Below the pieces are notes generated by a model that had not been told where the DNA came from, made no database searches, and was given only the letters and a program-made list of their open reading frames with translations. DNA of 64,000 nucleotides from Algoriphagus aestuarii (lineage in GTDB: Bacteria; Bacteroidota; Bacteroidia; Cytophagales; Cyclobacteriaceae). Both the position numbers and the translations under genes were made by a program. The DNA is taken from positions 62,001 to 126,000 of the forward strand of contig JAFIDK010000001.1 of NCBI GenBank assembly GCA_017051695.1, read 5' to 3'. The first letter of the stretch is position 1; the number at the start of each line of letters is the position of its first letter. Of the stretch, positions 55,412 through 63,852 are shown one piece after another.

Positions 55412-55873
55412 CTATTCTACACAAGCGTCTTTTCTTCTGGTATCGATGATATAGACGATTTTCCAGGTTCCATTTATTTTTACCAACTGGAAAGAATTTA
55501 CTCCGCAATGGCTGAATTTATCATTCACAAAAAATTGATACGGAGTCCAGGCAGTGGCCATGTTTGCATCGACTTGGATCACATAATCTGTCAATCGCTC
55601 GTCCAGCATGGTTTCCGCAGGCACTGAACCTATACTTTTCGCAAAATCCTGCACGGAATTATTCCCGATCATCGTTCCTTCTGGCTTATCCTGAATAGTC
55701 TGCATGATGGCATCAGAGGAAAATGCATTTGAAATTTGAGCAGCATTTTTCGCTCTCATCCCATCAAACAGGGAGTTTATGACAGCTTTCACCGCCTCTT
55801 CTTCGGTTTGGGCCTGCACTGAAAAGCCAAAGAAGCCAGAAAAGATCAGGCATATGAACCATTTTATTTTCAT
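55412..55873 (-). CDS. NTF2-like (SnoaL) exported protein
   Basis: This 153-residue protein has a signal peptide (MKIKWFICLIFSGFFGFSVQA) and an NTF2-like cone fold. Its first helix (EEEAVKAVINSLFDGMRAKN), the FSSDAIMQT strand and the final FQLVKINGTWKIVYIIDTRR are typical. Members are enzymes, immunity proteins or carriers, so the role is open. It abuts the Gre-like gene with no gap and is likely cotranscribed. Confidence 0.83.
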   Translation of the reverse strand: MKIKWFICLIFSGFFGFSVQAQTEEEAVKAVINSLFDGMRAKNAAQISNAFSSDAIMQTIQDKPEGTMIGNNSVQDFAKSIGSVPAETMLDERLTDYVIQVDANMATAWTPYQFFVNDKFSHCGVNSFQLVKINGTWKIVYIIDTRRKDACVE

Positions 55874-55956
55874 AGGAATAAACGTGTTTTATCTTAGAAG
55901 ATTCAGAAAATGTGACAACTGTAATCGACATCTTGATTAAACCCAAAAGAGTCTAA

Positions 55957-56634
55957 TCACACTTCTCCATATAATTTGAAGGTCATATTTCTCAAAGCAG
56001 AAGTGTTTACGGCATAATGCATGGCTTCTGCTATTTCCTGAGGTCTTACCCACTTAGAAAAATCCGCATCTGGCATGGCTTCCCTGTTGGCTGGGGTATC
56101 TATGATACTCGGAACAAAAACATGGGACCGGATAGAGGAATCTTTGATTTCCTCACCCAAAATCTCTGTCAAGGTGATAATCAATCTTTTGCTGAGAGCG
56201 TAGGCCAACATGTCTTTTCCAGCTTCCAATTCCAACGCTGGTTTCGCTCCTACAAATAGAAATGTTCCTTTTTGTTGTTTTTTCATAATTGGCAAGAAAC
56301 CTCGGACCAAATGAAATGCACTGAAGAAATTCAATTGAAACATCTTTTGGACATCCTCCATGCTTGTTTTTTCAAATCCCCCCATAGAAAAGCCTCCTAC
56401 TAGCAATGCCAACGCGTCAAGCTCGCCATATTGTAATTGAAATTCCTTGACAAAGGCCGTTACTTGTTCCTCATCAGTCACGTCCACTTCATAGCTATCA
56501 TCCGCTTCCTCCATATATTCATCTTTGTCTGGACGGGTCAAAACAATGATATGGTATCCTTCTCTTTTAAATTTCTCAACTACTGCAGTTCCTAAATTCC
56601 CGGTAGCTCCTGTAATTATTATATTTCTGCTCAT
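55957..56634 (-). CDS. Short-chain dehydrogenase/reductase
   Basis: This 225-residue SDR has the cofactor motif ITGATGNLGTAVVEKF (about residues 6-21) and an acidic strand-end VDVTDEEQ. It then has the NNAG-like ALLVGGFSMGG, and an active-site YALSK (Tyr-X3-Lys, about 153-157) preceded by the LFVGAKPALE strand. I placed the start at 56634 (MSRNIIITGATG), since an upstream in-frame ATG at 56724 would overlap the divergent MscS gene. The substrate is unknown. Confidence 0.88.
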   Translation of the reverse strand: MSRNIIITGATGNLGTAVVEKFKREGYHIIVLTRPDKDEYMEEADDSYEVDVTDEEQVTAFVKEFQLQYGELDALALLVGGFSMGGFEKTSMEDVQKMFQLNFFSAFHLVRGFLPIMKKQQKGTFLFVGAKPALELEAGKDMLAYALSKRLIITLTEILGEEIKDSSIRSHVFVPSIIDTPANREAMPDADFSKWVRPQEIAEAMHYAVNTSALRNMTFKLYGEV

Positions 56635-56693
56635 ACTTTTGAAAAATTCTGTCTGAATATTCCTAAAATTACCCTTAATTTTTAGAATAAGAC

Positions 56694-57578
56694 ATGAATC
56701 ATTTAAAAACCAGTATCCAGACAAAAGAAAATGTCAAGCGAAGAAACTTCATTTTCAAACTCTTTTTACTTATCTGTCTGGAGTTTATCTATGAGGGCGA
56801 AAACTTCCTGAGCCCTATTTTCACTGACTATCCGATGCTAAAAAATATCGGAAGGGCTTTGATCTTTTTACTGAGTAGCAACCTGATTATTTCTTTGGGC
56901 CGATTTGCGGCTTTGCGCTTTTACCTAAAAAAAACAAAGGATGATAAGGTGCAACCCAATTTTGTGATTGGGATTGATCGCATTTCCTGGATTCTCAATG
57001 TGATCGTTTTACTGATTTCTTTAATGCTCGCTTTTGGGATTCGCCCCTTGGAATTCCTAACCAGCATCACCATCGTCGCAGCGGCAATCGCTGTTTTGAC
57101 AAAAGATTACATTACCAACATAGCCAATGGTCTGATCATCATGTTTTCGGATCAGCTGGAGATCGGGGACAAGATCCAAATCGGTAAAAATACCGGCTTT
57201 ATCAGGGACATCACCTTGATTAATCTGGTTTTGAAAAATGAAACCGGAGAAACGATCATTGTGCCAAATTCCATGGTATTGGCTTCTGAAATCGTCAATT
57301 TCAGCAGAAATAACTCACATCAGATGATCTTTGATTTTGAGATCGAAAACGGTAGCGGAACGCAGATTTCTGAGATCGAATCCAAACTATCCCTGGAATT
57401 AAAAGCATTTTCCGATTTAGTCTACACGAAAGGTGCTCAGCTCAATGTATTGGAGCGGAAATCCGGAGTAAGTCTTGTCAGGTTTCAATTCCCGATCAAA
57501 AGCGGCGAAAAAGAAACAGAATCGAAAATCAGAAAATCCATCAACCAAGCAATAATCAACCTTTCCCATCATGACTGA
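56694..57578 (+). CDS. MscS-family mechanosensitive ion channel
   Basis: This 294-residue channel has about four hydrophobic segments (residues 15-35, 50-72, 90-112 and a pore-lining helix around 112-135 rich in Ala, Ile and Val). The MscS beta domain follows (FSDQLEIGDKIQIGKNTGFI, then NETGETIIVPNSMVLASEIVNFSRN), with the family NSMVL motif. It would release solutes on hypo-osmotic shock at the inner membrane. The N-terminus is basic and has no signal peptide. It overlaps the next gene by 8 bases. Confidence 0.9.
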   Translation: MNHLKTSIQTKENVKRRNFIFKLFLLICLEFIYEGENFLSPIFTDYPMLKNIGRALIFLLSSNLIISLGRFAALRFYLKKTKDDKVQPNFVIGIDRISWILNVIVLLISLMLAFGIRPLEFLTSITIVAAAIAVLTKDYITNIANGLIIMFSDQLEIGDKIQIGKNTGFIRDITLINLVLKNETGETIIVPNSMVLASEIVNFSRNNSHQMIFDFEIENGSGTQISEIESKLSLELKAFSDLVYTKGAQLNVLERKSGVSLVRFQFPIKSGEKETESKIRKSINQAIINLSHHD

Positions 57579-57906
57579 AAAGCAGAATTATTTCGGCCTA
57601 GTATACCAGGTAGTAAGAGAAATCCCGAAAGGTAGAGTAACTTCTTATGGTGCCATCGCTCATTATCTAGGCTTAAAAAGTGGGGCCCGTATGGTGGGAT
57701 ATGCGATGAATGCAGCTCATACCATGCCTGATGTTCCAGCACACCGAGTGGTAAACAGGCAAGGTTTATTGACAGGGAGGCATCATTTTTCTACCCCAAC
57801 AGCCATGCAAGAAGCTTTGGAAAAAGAAGGTGTAAGAGTAGAAAAAGACCAAGTCCAGAACTTTGAACAGGTATTCTGGAACCCAGAAACAGAATTAACC
57901 ATTTGA
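57571..57906 (+). CDS. Alkyltransferase-like (ATL) protein of the MGMT family
   Basis: This 111-residue protein has the DNA-binding and flipping domain of O6-methylguanine-DNA methyltransferase, including PKGRVTSYGAIAHYLGL and GYAMNAAH. The active-site PCHR is PAHRVVNRQG here, so the acceptor cysteine is an alanine. ATL proteins of this kind bind O6-alkylguanine without repairing it and channel the lesion to nucleotide excision repair. It overlaps the MscS gene by 8 bases and its end overlaps the convergent symporter gene by 12 bases. Confidence 0.92.
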   Translation: MTEKQNYFGLVYQVVREIPKGRVTSYGAIAHYLGLKSGARMVGYAMNAAHTMPDVPAHRVVNRQGLLTGRHHFSTPTAMQEALEKEGVRVEKDQVQNFEQVFWNPETELTI

Positions 57907-59346
57907 TTTTTTCCTGACTAACCAAAGTCCCAAAAACATCAATAAGCCATTAAGAATAAGTGCTTCAAATCCGAATTTATATCCCCAAAACCACTCTTCC
58001 GAGTTACTACTGAGGACATAAGTAATCACAGGTGCCGCTATAGCCAAGTAGGGCACCCAGCGGTCTTTAACCTTCATTTTGGTAAACAATCCGAAGGAAT
58101 AAAGTCCTAATAGCGGTCCATATGTATAACCTGCGATTACGAATACCGAGTTGATGACGCTTTGATCATTGACTAAATGGAATATCAAAATTACGATAAA
58201 CATCAAAAAGGTAAATGCAATGTGAACCCTTTGCCTGACTCCGACACGTTTTTCTGCAGGGTATTTCTTATCGATCTGCAAGAAATCAATGCAAAATGAA
58301 GTTGTCAAAGCAGTCAATGTGGAGTCTGCGCTCGAATAGGCAGCAGCGGTAATCCCCAGGACAAAAACAATCCCCGCAAATGGAGTAAAATATTGGGTAG
58401 CCAATAAGGGAAATAACTCATCTGTGCGAGCTGGAAGAGGAATTCCTTTCGTCTCTGCAAAGAGATAAAGCATCACTCCAAGCCCCAAGAACAGCAAATT
58501 GACTATTACGAGGCTGATCGTAAACCAGAACATGTTTTTTTGTGCTTCCCCGATATTTTTACAAGTCAGGTTTTTCTGCATCATATCCTGATCCAATCCT
58601 GTCATCACGATGGTGATAAATGCACCGGAAACAAATTGCTTGAAAAAGTTTGTACCGTCTTTCCAGTTCCAGTTAAAAATAGTGGACCTCGAATCTTCAG
58701 AAACAATTCTGAAGTATTCAGTAATACTGGAAAGCTCCAACTCACTTCCAATCAAAATTATGCTTACCATGACTGCAGCTAGCATAAAAAAAGTCTGAAG
58801 TGTATCTGTCCAAACCACCGTTTTAATTCCTCCACGGAAGGTATATAACCAGATTAGGCCTACCGTGATCAGTACAGAAACCCAAAACGGAATACCCAAA
58901 GAATCGAAAAGGATCAATTGCAGCACCGAGGCAACCAGAAACACTCGAAGAGATGAACCCACGGTTCTGGACAATATAAAGAAGAAAGCACCAGTCTTAT
59001 AAGACCAAAAACCAAATCGATCTTCCAAGTAAGAATAGATGGAAACGAGATTTAGGCGATAATAAAGAGGCAAGAGAACCTTTGCAATAGTGAAATACCC
59101 AAGCGTATACCCGAGGACTACCTGGAAATAAAAAAAATTAGAATTCCCAACTTCGCCTGGGACGGAAATGAAAGTGACACCTGACAGAGATGCTCCGATC
59201 ATTCCAAACGCCACCAAAAACCAAGGTGACTGTCTGTCACCGGTAAAGAATGTATCTGCAGTGACTTTTCGGGAAGTAAACCAGGATATCAAAAATAGAA
59301 GTAAAAAATAGCAGGAAATAACGATCAGAACTACCTGTGGATTCAT
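57895..59346 (-). CDS. Sodium:solute symporter (SSS family)
   Basis: This 483-residue protein has about twelve or thirteen hydrophobic segments and the SSS-type phrases GASLSGVTFISVPGEVGNS, LDQDMMQKNLTCKNIGEAQ and FVLGITAAAYSSADSTLTAL (Na+ site region). It imports an unknown solute, perhaps a sugar or amino sugar, with sodium. The gene is divergent from clpS. Its start is 52 bases from the clpS ATG. Confidence 0.92.
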   Translation of the reverse strand: MNPQVVLIVISCYFLLLFLISWFTSRKVTADTFFTGDRQSPWFLVAFGMIGASLSGVTFISVPGEVGNSNFFYFQVVLGYTLGYFTIAKVLLPLYYRLNLVSIYSYLEDRFGFWSYKTGAFFFILSRTVGSSLRVFLVASVLQLILFDSLGIPFWVSVLITVGLIWLYTFRGGIKTVVWTDTLQTFFMLAAVMVSIILIGSELELSSITEYFRIVSEDSRSTIFNWNWKDGTNFFKQFVSGAFITIVMTGLDQDMMQKNLTCKNIGEAQKNMFWFTISLVIVNLLFLGLGVMLYLFAETKGIPLPARTDELFPLLATQYFTPFAGIVFVLGITAAAYSSADSTLTALTTSFCIDFLQIDKKYPAEKRVGVRQRVHIAFTFLMFIVILIFHLVNDQSVINSVFVIAGYTYGPLLGLYSFGLFTKMKVKDRWVPYLAIAAPVITYVLSSNSEEWFWGYKFGFEALILNGLLMFLGLWLVRKKSNG

Positions 59347-59386
59347 AAATGAGTTGGGGATTAGCCGCTAATTTGTCCAATATTAT

Positions 59387-59394
59387 TAATTTTG
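59387..59394 (+). promoter_or_regulatory. Probable -7 element of clpS
   Basis: TAATTTTG matches TAnnTTTG and ends 4 bases before the ATG at 59399. No TTG lies at the expected spacing, so the promoter may be weak or the mRNA leaderless. An internal ATG at 59414 gives an alternative start with a longer leader. Confidence 0.4.
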
Positions 59395-59398
59395 CAAA

Positions 59399-59692
59399 AT
59401 GAATCGATTGAACATGACTTATCAATTTCAGGAAGAGACAGAAGTATTGCTGGAGGAAGTGGTGGATTTAGATTCCTCAGATCTGATTGTCTACAATGAC
59501 GATATCAACACATTCGACCACGTGGCCAATATCCTGGTCAAAGTCTGCAAGCATAGTCCTGAGCAAGCAGAGCAATGCACTTTGATTATTCATTTCAAAG
59601 GAAAATGTGCCGTAAAAAAAGGGAGTATCGAAGAGCTCAAACCGATGTGTGAGGCTATATTAGATGCCGGAATCCAAGCCGCAATCGTATAA
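59399..59692 (+). CDS. clpS: ATP-dependent Clp protease adaptor ClpS
   Basis: This 97-residue adaptor delivers N-end rule substrates to ClpAP or ClpCP. The substrate pocket motif is DLIVYNDDINTFDHVANIL (about residues 28-46), and the conserved HSPEQAEQCTLIIHFKGKC follows (His and Gly of the core). It is followed by recR with a 10-base gap, so they are cotranscribed. A second in-frame ATG at 59414 (MTYQFQEE) would remove five residues and is equally possible. Confidence 0.95.
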   Translation: MNRLNMTYQFQEETEVLLEEVVDLDSSDLIVYNDDINTFDHVANILVKVCKHSPEQAEQCTLIIHFKGKCAVKKGSIEELKPMCEAILDAGIQAAIV

Positions 59693-59702
59693 TCAAAATT
59701 GA

Positions 59703-60323
59703 GTGAATATCCCTTCCAAACTTATTGAAGATGCAGTAACAGAGATTTCCCGACTCCCTGGGATCGGAAAAAAAACTGCTTTGCGACTTGCCTTACATTT
59801 GCTCAAACAAAATGAGGTGCATACAGAGGCACTGACATTGGCACTTTCTAAAATGCGTCAAGAAGTCCAATATTGTAAATCATGCCATAATATCTCAGAC
59901 TCAGAGCTTTGTTCGATTTGTGCAAGTATGAAACGGGACAAAACCGTAATCTGTGTCGTAGAAGATATCCGAGATGTTTTGGCGATTGAAAATACAAATC
60001 AGTTCCAAGGAACTTACCATGTATTAGGCGGGGTAATCTCCCCAATCCAGGGTATCGGACCAGAAGAACTTACGATTGAATCCCTACTGGAGAGAGTGAA
60101 AAACCCAGCCAGTGAGGAACCTGTCCAAGAAGTGATTTTAGCTCTTAGCGGGACAATGGAAGGTGATACAACTTCCTTTTATTTGGCAAAGAGATTAAAA
60201 GAAAACAATGTCAAAGTCAGTACCATAGCCCGTGGAATCCCTGTGGGAGGTGAACTCGAATATACAGACGAGGTAACATTGGGTAGAAGCATTATGACCC
60301 GAATTAATTATTCTACCGAGTAA
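59703..60323 (+). CDS. recR: Recombination protein RecR
   Basis: This 206-residue protein of the RecFOR pathway loads RecA on gapped DNA. The N-terminal helix-hairpin-helix is [20 protein letters not shown] (about residues 15-34). The four-cysteine zinc site is [16 protein letters not shown] (about 57-72). The Toprim domain follows ([17 protein letters not shown], then [14 protein letters not shown]). The start codon is GTG, reading [12 protein letters not shown], which suits the family. It ends 48 bases before tRNA-Ala. Confidence 0.97.
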   Translation: MNIPSKLIEDAVTEISRLPGIGKKTALRLALHLLKQNEVHTEALTLALSKMRQEVQYCKSCHNISDSELCSICASMKRDKTVICVVEDIRDVLAIENTNQFQGTYHVLGGVISPIQGIGPEELTIESLLERVKNPASEEPVQEVILALSGTMEGDTTSFYLAKRLKENNVKVSTIARGIPVGGELEYTDEVTLGRSIMTRINYSTE

Positions 60324-60330
60324 TAATTTA

Positions 60331-60361
60331 TTTGTTCAGTAAAATGACCTTTCTATATTTG
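60331..60361 (+). promoter_or_regulatory. Consensus promoter of tRNA-Ala
   Basis: TTTG at 60331-60334 and TATATTTG at 60354-60361, spaced by exactly 19 bases, make the best match to the Bacteroidota consensus in the window. The tRNA starts 11 bases after it. Confidence 0.85.
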
Positions 60362-60371
60362 CAAACCTTTT

Positions 60372-60445
60372 GGGGGATTAGCTCAGTTGGCTAGAGCGCT
60401 ACACTGGCAGTGTAGAGGCCACCGGTTCGAATCCGGTATTCTCCA
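60372..60445 (+). tRNA. tRNA-Ala (anticodon GGC)
   Basis: The cloverleaf is fully paired: acceptor GGGGGAT with ATTCTCC (two G-T pairs), D arm gctc/gagc, anticodon stem CTACA/TGTAG with loop CTGGCAG, T arm ACCGG-TTCGAAT-CCGGT. The discriminator is A, and CCA is not encoded (CTT follows). The anticodon GGC reads GCC and GCU. Confidence 0.96.
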
Positions 60446-60450
60446 CTTCA

Positions 60451-60478
60451 AAGCTTCACAGAAATGTGAGGCTTTTTT
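60451..60478 (+). terminator. Terminator after tRNA-Ala
   Basis: AGCTTCACA, loop GAAA, TGTGAGGCT, then a run of five T. The stem is nine base pairs with one G-T. Confidence 0.9.
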
Positions 60479-60538
60479 CGTTTCCTACTTCAGGAATGAT
60501 TCCTGTTGCATTTTTTCAGTTCTTGCGTCATGATACCG

Positions 60539-60997
60539 ATGAAAGCAAAACCTAAAACACTTCTAAATCATTGGCTCATCCTTTGGGTTTATTTACCTCT
60601 TTTTTCAATTTTGAGTACTTCCTGCCAAGGAGAATCTCCTTGTACGGATTATCAATTGGGAAATCCTGTGGAAATTGATTTCAAAAGCACCATCAATTTT
60701 TGTACTGAACCAATTTCTATTACTTTTTCTAAAATTCTTGGAGATTCAAGATGCCCTGAAAACGCCCAATGTATTTGGCAGGGAGTGGTGGAATTGGAAG
60801 TAACACTTGCAGTGAATGGAACAGAAGAAAAGTTTTCTTTAAGCAGTTACCCTCCTTTCAATAATATCCCTTCTGAAGTTTCATTTAAAGGCTACCTATT
60901 TAAACTTGTGGATGTCACGCCTTATCCAAATACCACAAAAACCTACACAGAAAAAGATTATGCTGTAACTCTACAGGTTGAAAAGGAAGAGGAGTAA
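60539..60997 (+). CDS. Putative lipoprotein, unknown function
   Basis: This protein (152 residues from the chosen start) carries a signal peptide with lipobox LSTSC, so it should be lipidated. The mature part is beta-rich, with the pair of motifs FCTEPISITFSKILGDSRCP and QCIWQGVVELEVTL, with cysteines that may form disulfides. I do not recognise the family. Starts at 60530 and, with TTG, 60506 are also in frame; I chose 60539 (MKAKPK) because it gives a normal lipoprotein signal. Its 3' end is 1 base from the convergent gene. Confidence 0.75.
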   Translation: MKAKPKTLLNHWLILWVYLPLFSILSTSCQGESPCTDYQLGNPVEIDFKSTINFCTEPISITFSKILGDSRCPENAQCIWQGVVELEVTLAVNGTEEKFSLSSYPPFNNIPSEVSFKGYLFKLVDVTPYPNTTKTYTEKDYAVTLQVEKEEE

Positions 60998-60998
60998 T

Positions 60999-62948
60999 CT
61001 ATTTTTCGAGTTTTTTATCCAATTCCCTCAGTAACTCTTTAGCTTTTGTTGGCATGTCTCCTGATTTAGTAATTTCAACTTCGGGATTAAATTGTCCGTC
61101 AAACCCTTCACAATCAATCAAAGTATAACCATTAGTTGCCCCCACGTGGCTTAAAGATTGTCGATAGAACCCATTGTGTTTGAATTTTTTTGCCCACAGC
61201 GAGATCTCTTTGTGGTTGTATGACAAATGACCAACTGGAGTGGAATCTAAAATTTCGCGATCTCCAAATTTGGTATCTACATATGACCTGAATTCATAAT
61301 TTGCTTTATAAATTAAATAAGCATCCAGATCTATTCCATTATTTAAACTTTCACCGATTGATTTCACTTCAAAATCCACAATTCCTGAGTCCATAGGAAG
61401 TGGTTTATCAAGTTTTAATCCCATAGCATATCTTGTATTATCATCTCCCTGCATCCATTCAGTGACATAGGTTCTGGTTTTCTCTATGATCTTATATGTT
61501 AATCCTTGATACATCAATTCATCCCCGGCGTGCAATTCAACTTTTTTTGCCAAAACCATTTGATTGTTTTGGACCTTCAATTTAATTGGGCCTTTTGCAT
61601 AGGGTCTAACTCTGAATTGAGTCGCATTAATAACAGCATCCTTACCATCAATCATAAAAGTAAATCTCCCAAAATGTAAGATATGAGCCACATTTCCTGT
61701 TCCGAAATCGTAGCTATAAATTTGGTAAATAGTGTTTTGAGAGGTTATTGTAAAAATATTATTCTTCAAATTCCCCCTCACCTTGAATTTGGTTGATGCA
61801 AATTTATCTTCATCCTTGAAGTCGGTTTGGATATTTTCAAAGACAGCATAAAGCCCTCCTCCATAATTGGCTTTGAAATCCATAAATCCAGGCCCCCTAT
61901 GGCTGATGTTTTTCCCAACTATATAGTTCCCATTATTACTGGAATACATAAAACCAAAACCAAAACCGAATTGATTGTACCTCGGATCCTTATTTGTCAC
62001 TTCCAAAGTAGTATCCATCGACTCAACAATCACATTTAACTGTTGCTCAGAGTTGGGTTGACCTTTAAAAAGACTCGTGAAAAATAATTGGGCACCACTT
62101 AACCTTCTAAATGGAGGTAGAAAATTCACATTTTTTGTTCCGATTGTCAGACTGTTTCCTCCTACATCAAATAAGTGTGCATCTTGTTTTATTGTATTTA
62201 TCTCTGACCATTGAAAAAAATCTTCCCATCCTATTTTCAAACTAGCACCTTTCTTGGCTATCAGGAAAAAATCAGTATTAAAGTCTGATTTGTTGTATTG
62301 AGGAATGACATAAACCTGGTCATCTTGAAGTTCTAAAATTTTGGAAGGAGATCTTTTAGCTGCATCAACCGCTAATTTAAAAGCCATTGAATTATCAAAA
62401 AATATATAGCCTTTATCACTTTGTGCATTGAACTCAAAATTGACAACTATTTCGGTTGATGAGACAAAATCTGTCACCAAGGCATATCTTGAACCTTTTA
62501 TACCTGGATAGAATAGATCCTTATCTGGTATCAACGGGTTGTTATGTGCAAATAATCCGCAAAAAGTTTTTCCCACGTCTTCTTTTGAAAAAATCGGTTG
62601 ATCAGATTTTATAGTGAAACCTTCATAAGTAAGACCAGATTCTATCAGTTTGTAATACCCTTCACCTCCAAACTGTTCTAAAGTAATATTCTCAGATTTC
62701 CAAAGTTGTTTTGGCTTTTGTGGCTCCTCAACTTTTGTTGTACCAGTAACCACTGGAATTACTACTTTACTTACTGCTTCAGTAACAGGATTATCATCTT
62801 CTTCTTTTTGTGGTACTATTTCAGTGAGGGTAATCGAATTCTTATCAAAAGTACCCGTGACTTGAAATTTTTTATTTTCGCTAAGCGATTGAAGATCTGA
62901 AGATTCTATTTCAATTATTCCTTCAAATTTGATTTTTATCTTTGGCAT
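60999..62948 (-). CDS. Unrecognised 649-residue beta-rich protein
   Basis: I do not recognise this protein. The start is the ATG at 62948 (MPKIKIKFEG). No signal peptide, lipobox or transmembrane segment is present. A short N-terminal beta-type segment (about 1-45) is followed by an acidic linker (QKEEDDNPVTEA). The central part carries DVGKTFCGLFAHNN and AFKLAVDAAKRSPSKILELQ, which recall the N-terminal region of pectate lyase-like right-handed beta-helix proteins and phage tailspikes. The rest is dominated by short strands with Asn and Gly turns (for example NNGNYIVGKNISHRGPG). It could be a beta-helix enzyme, an injected effector or a structural fibre. By eye the DNA is A+T-rich. It has no operon partner. 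Confidence 0.7.
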   Translation of the reverse strand: MPKIKIKFEGIIEIESSDLQSLSENKKFQVTGTFDKNSITLTEIVPQKEEDDNPVTEAVSKVVIPVVTGTTKVEEPQKPKQLWKSENITLEQFGGEGYYKLIESGLTYEGFTIKSDQPIFSKEDVGKTFCGLFAHNNPLIPDKDLFYPGIKGSRYALVTDFVSSTEIVVNFEFNAQSDKGYIFFDNSMAFKLAVDAAKRSPSKILELQDDQVYVIPQYNKSDFNTDFFLIAKKGASLKIGWEDFFQWSEINTIKQDAHLFDVGGNSLTIGTKNVNFLPPFRRLSGAQLFFTSLFKGQPNSEQQLNVIVESMDTTLEVTNKDPRYNQFGFGFGFMYSSNNGNYIVGKNISHRGPGFMDFKANYGGGLYAVFENIQTDFKDEDKFASTKFKVRGNLKNNIFTITSQNTIYQIYSYDFGTGNVAHILHFGRFTFMIDGKDAVINATQFRVRPYAKGPIKLKVQNNQMVLAKKVELHAGDELMYQGLTYKIIEKTRTYVTEWMQGDDNTRYAMGLKLDKPLPMDSGIVDFEVKSIGESLNNGIDLDAYLIYKANYEFRSYVDTKFGDREILDSTPVGHLSYNHKEISLWAKKFKHNGFYRQSLSHVGATNGYTLIDCEGFDGQFNPEVEITKSGDMPTKAKELLRELDKKLEK

Positions 62949-63029
62949 AACAATAAATTTAACTGGCAAAAAAATTCAATTTTAAAAAGCGATAGAATTT
63001 ACCAACTTTATCAGATAAACAAAATAACA

Positions 63030-63473
63030 ATGATGCTGGAAAAATTAATTTCTAAAATAAATTATATCATTCTTTTTATAGTATCATTTTTCCTGTCATC
63101 CTGCTCCTGCAACCCTGAAAACATAGCAAAATTCGCCATGAAGGGCATGGAAAGTATGATGGGCAAAGGATTTTTGCCATCTGAGGAAATCCGTGCCCTA
63201 GGTGATTTTAGAGGGATGAGTGTCGCATTAAATAGCTCAACAGTGGATGATCACACGGAGTCCACAATCTTTCTTAAATTAGAAAATGGCGATCCGGTAA
63301 AACTTGGAAATCAACCAGAAATTCTAGCCAGAAAATGTGCTGAAATCTATTTGTCTGACTTTGAAAATTCTGAGAATTATAGAGAAATCACTGTTCAATT
63401 TATTCAAACGGACCCCAGTAATCCCGAAAATATGGCCATGCAGGAATATACTTTTGAGACAAAAGACTTCTAA
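63030..63473 (+). CDS. Putative lipoprotein, unknown function
   Basis: This 147-residue protein has a hydrophobic N-terminus with lipobox FLSSC (Cys near residue 25), followed by a second Cys pair (SCN). The mature part has a Met-rich helix (KFAMKGMESMMGKGF) and then a soluble domain with two predicted strands. I do not recognise the family. It is divergent from the 649-residue gene and 18 bases upstream of a small membrane protein gene, so these two are probably cotranscribed. A second in-frame ATG follows directly at 63033. Confidence 0.7.
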   Translation: MMLEKLISKINYIILFIVSFFLSSCSCNPENIAKFAMKGMESMMGKGFLPSEEIRALGDFRGMSVALNSSTVDDHTESTIFLKLENGDPVKLGNQPEILARKCAEIYLSDFENSENYREITVQFIQTDPSNPENMAMQEYTFETKDF

Positions 63474-63491
63474 CTTAAACCTATTTACAAT

Positions 63492-63764
63492 ATGGAAATG
63501 CCACCTGAGTTCAAAAAACCAAAAACCACATTAGGTGATTGGGTTATTTCAGTCATTATCAAAAGACTTCCCCTTATCGGCTTTATCATGTTGATTGTAT
63601 GGGCTGTAGATAGCAATACTGATCCGGATAAAGCCAATTGGGCGAAGGCTGAATTGATCGTGAAACTTATTGTTTTCGCTGCAGTGATGATTTTCATTGC
63701 TATTATCGGCTTCGGCGTTTTTACCAATTTTGCCGATGAAATAGACTGGTCAGAATTCGATTGA
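63492..63764 (+). CDS. Small membrane protein, unknown function
   Basis: This 90-residue protein has two hydrophobic segments (about residues 20-36 and 53-75) and an acidic C-terminus (NFADEIDWSEFD). No family is recognised. It is close downstream of the lipoprotein gene at 63030 and may work with it in the envelope. Confidence 0.65.
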   Translation: MEMPPEFKKPKTTLGDWVISVIIKRLPLIGFIMLIVWAVDSNTDPDKANWAKAELIVKLIVFAAVMIFIAIIGFGVFTNFADEIDWSEFD

Positions 63765-63852
63765 TGTATTTGAGCTTATAAAAAACCATTTCAATGTCAT
63801 CTTTTTTTGGCATATCAAATACCTTGCGACCTATTAAATCAACCTTACCCAC

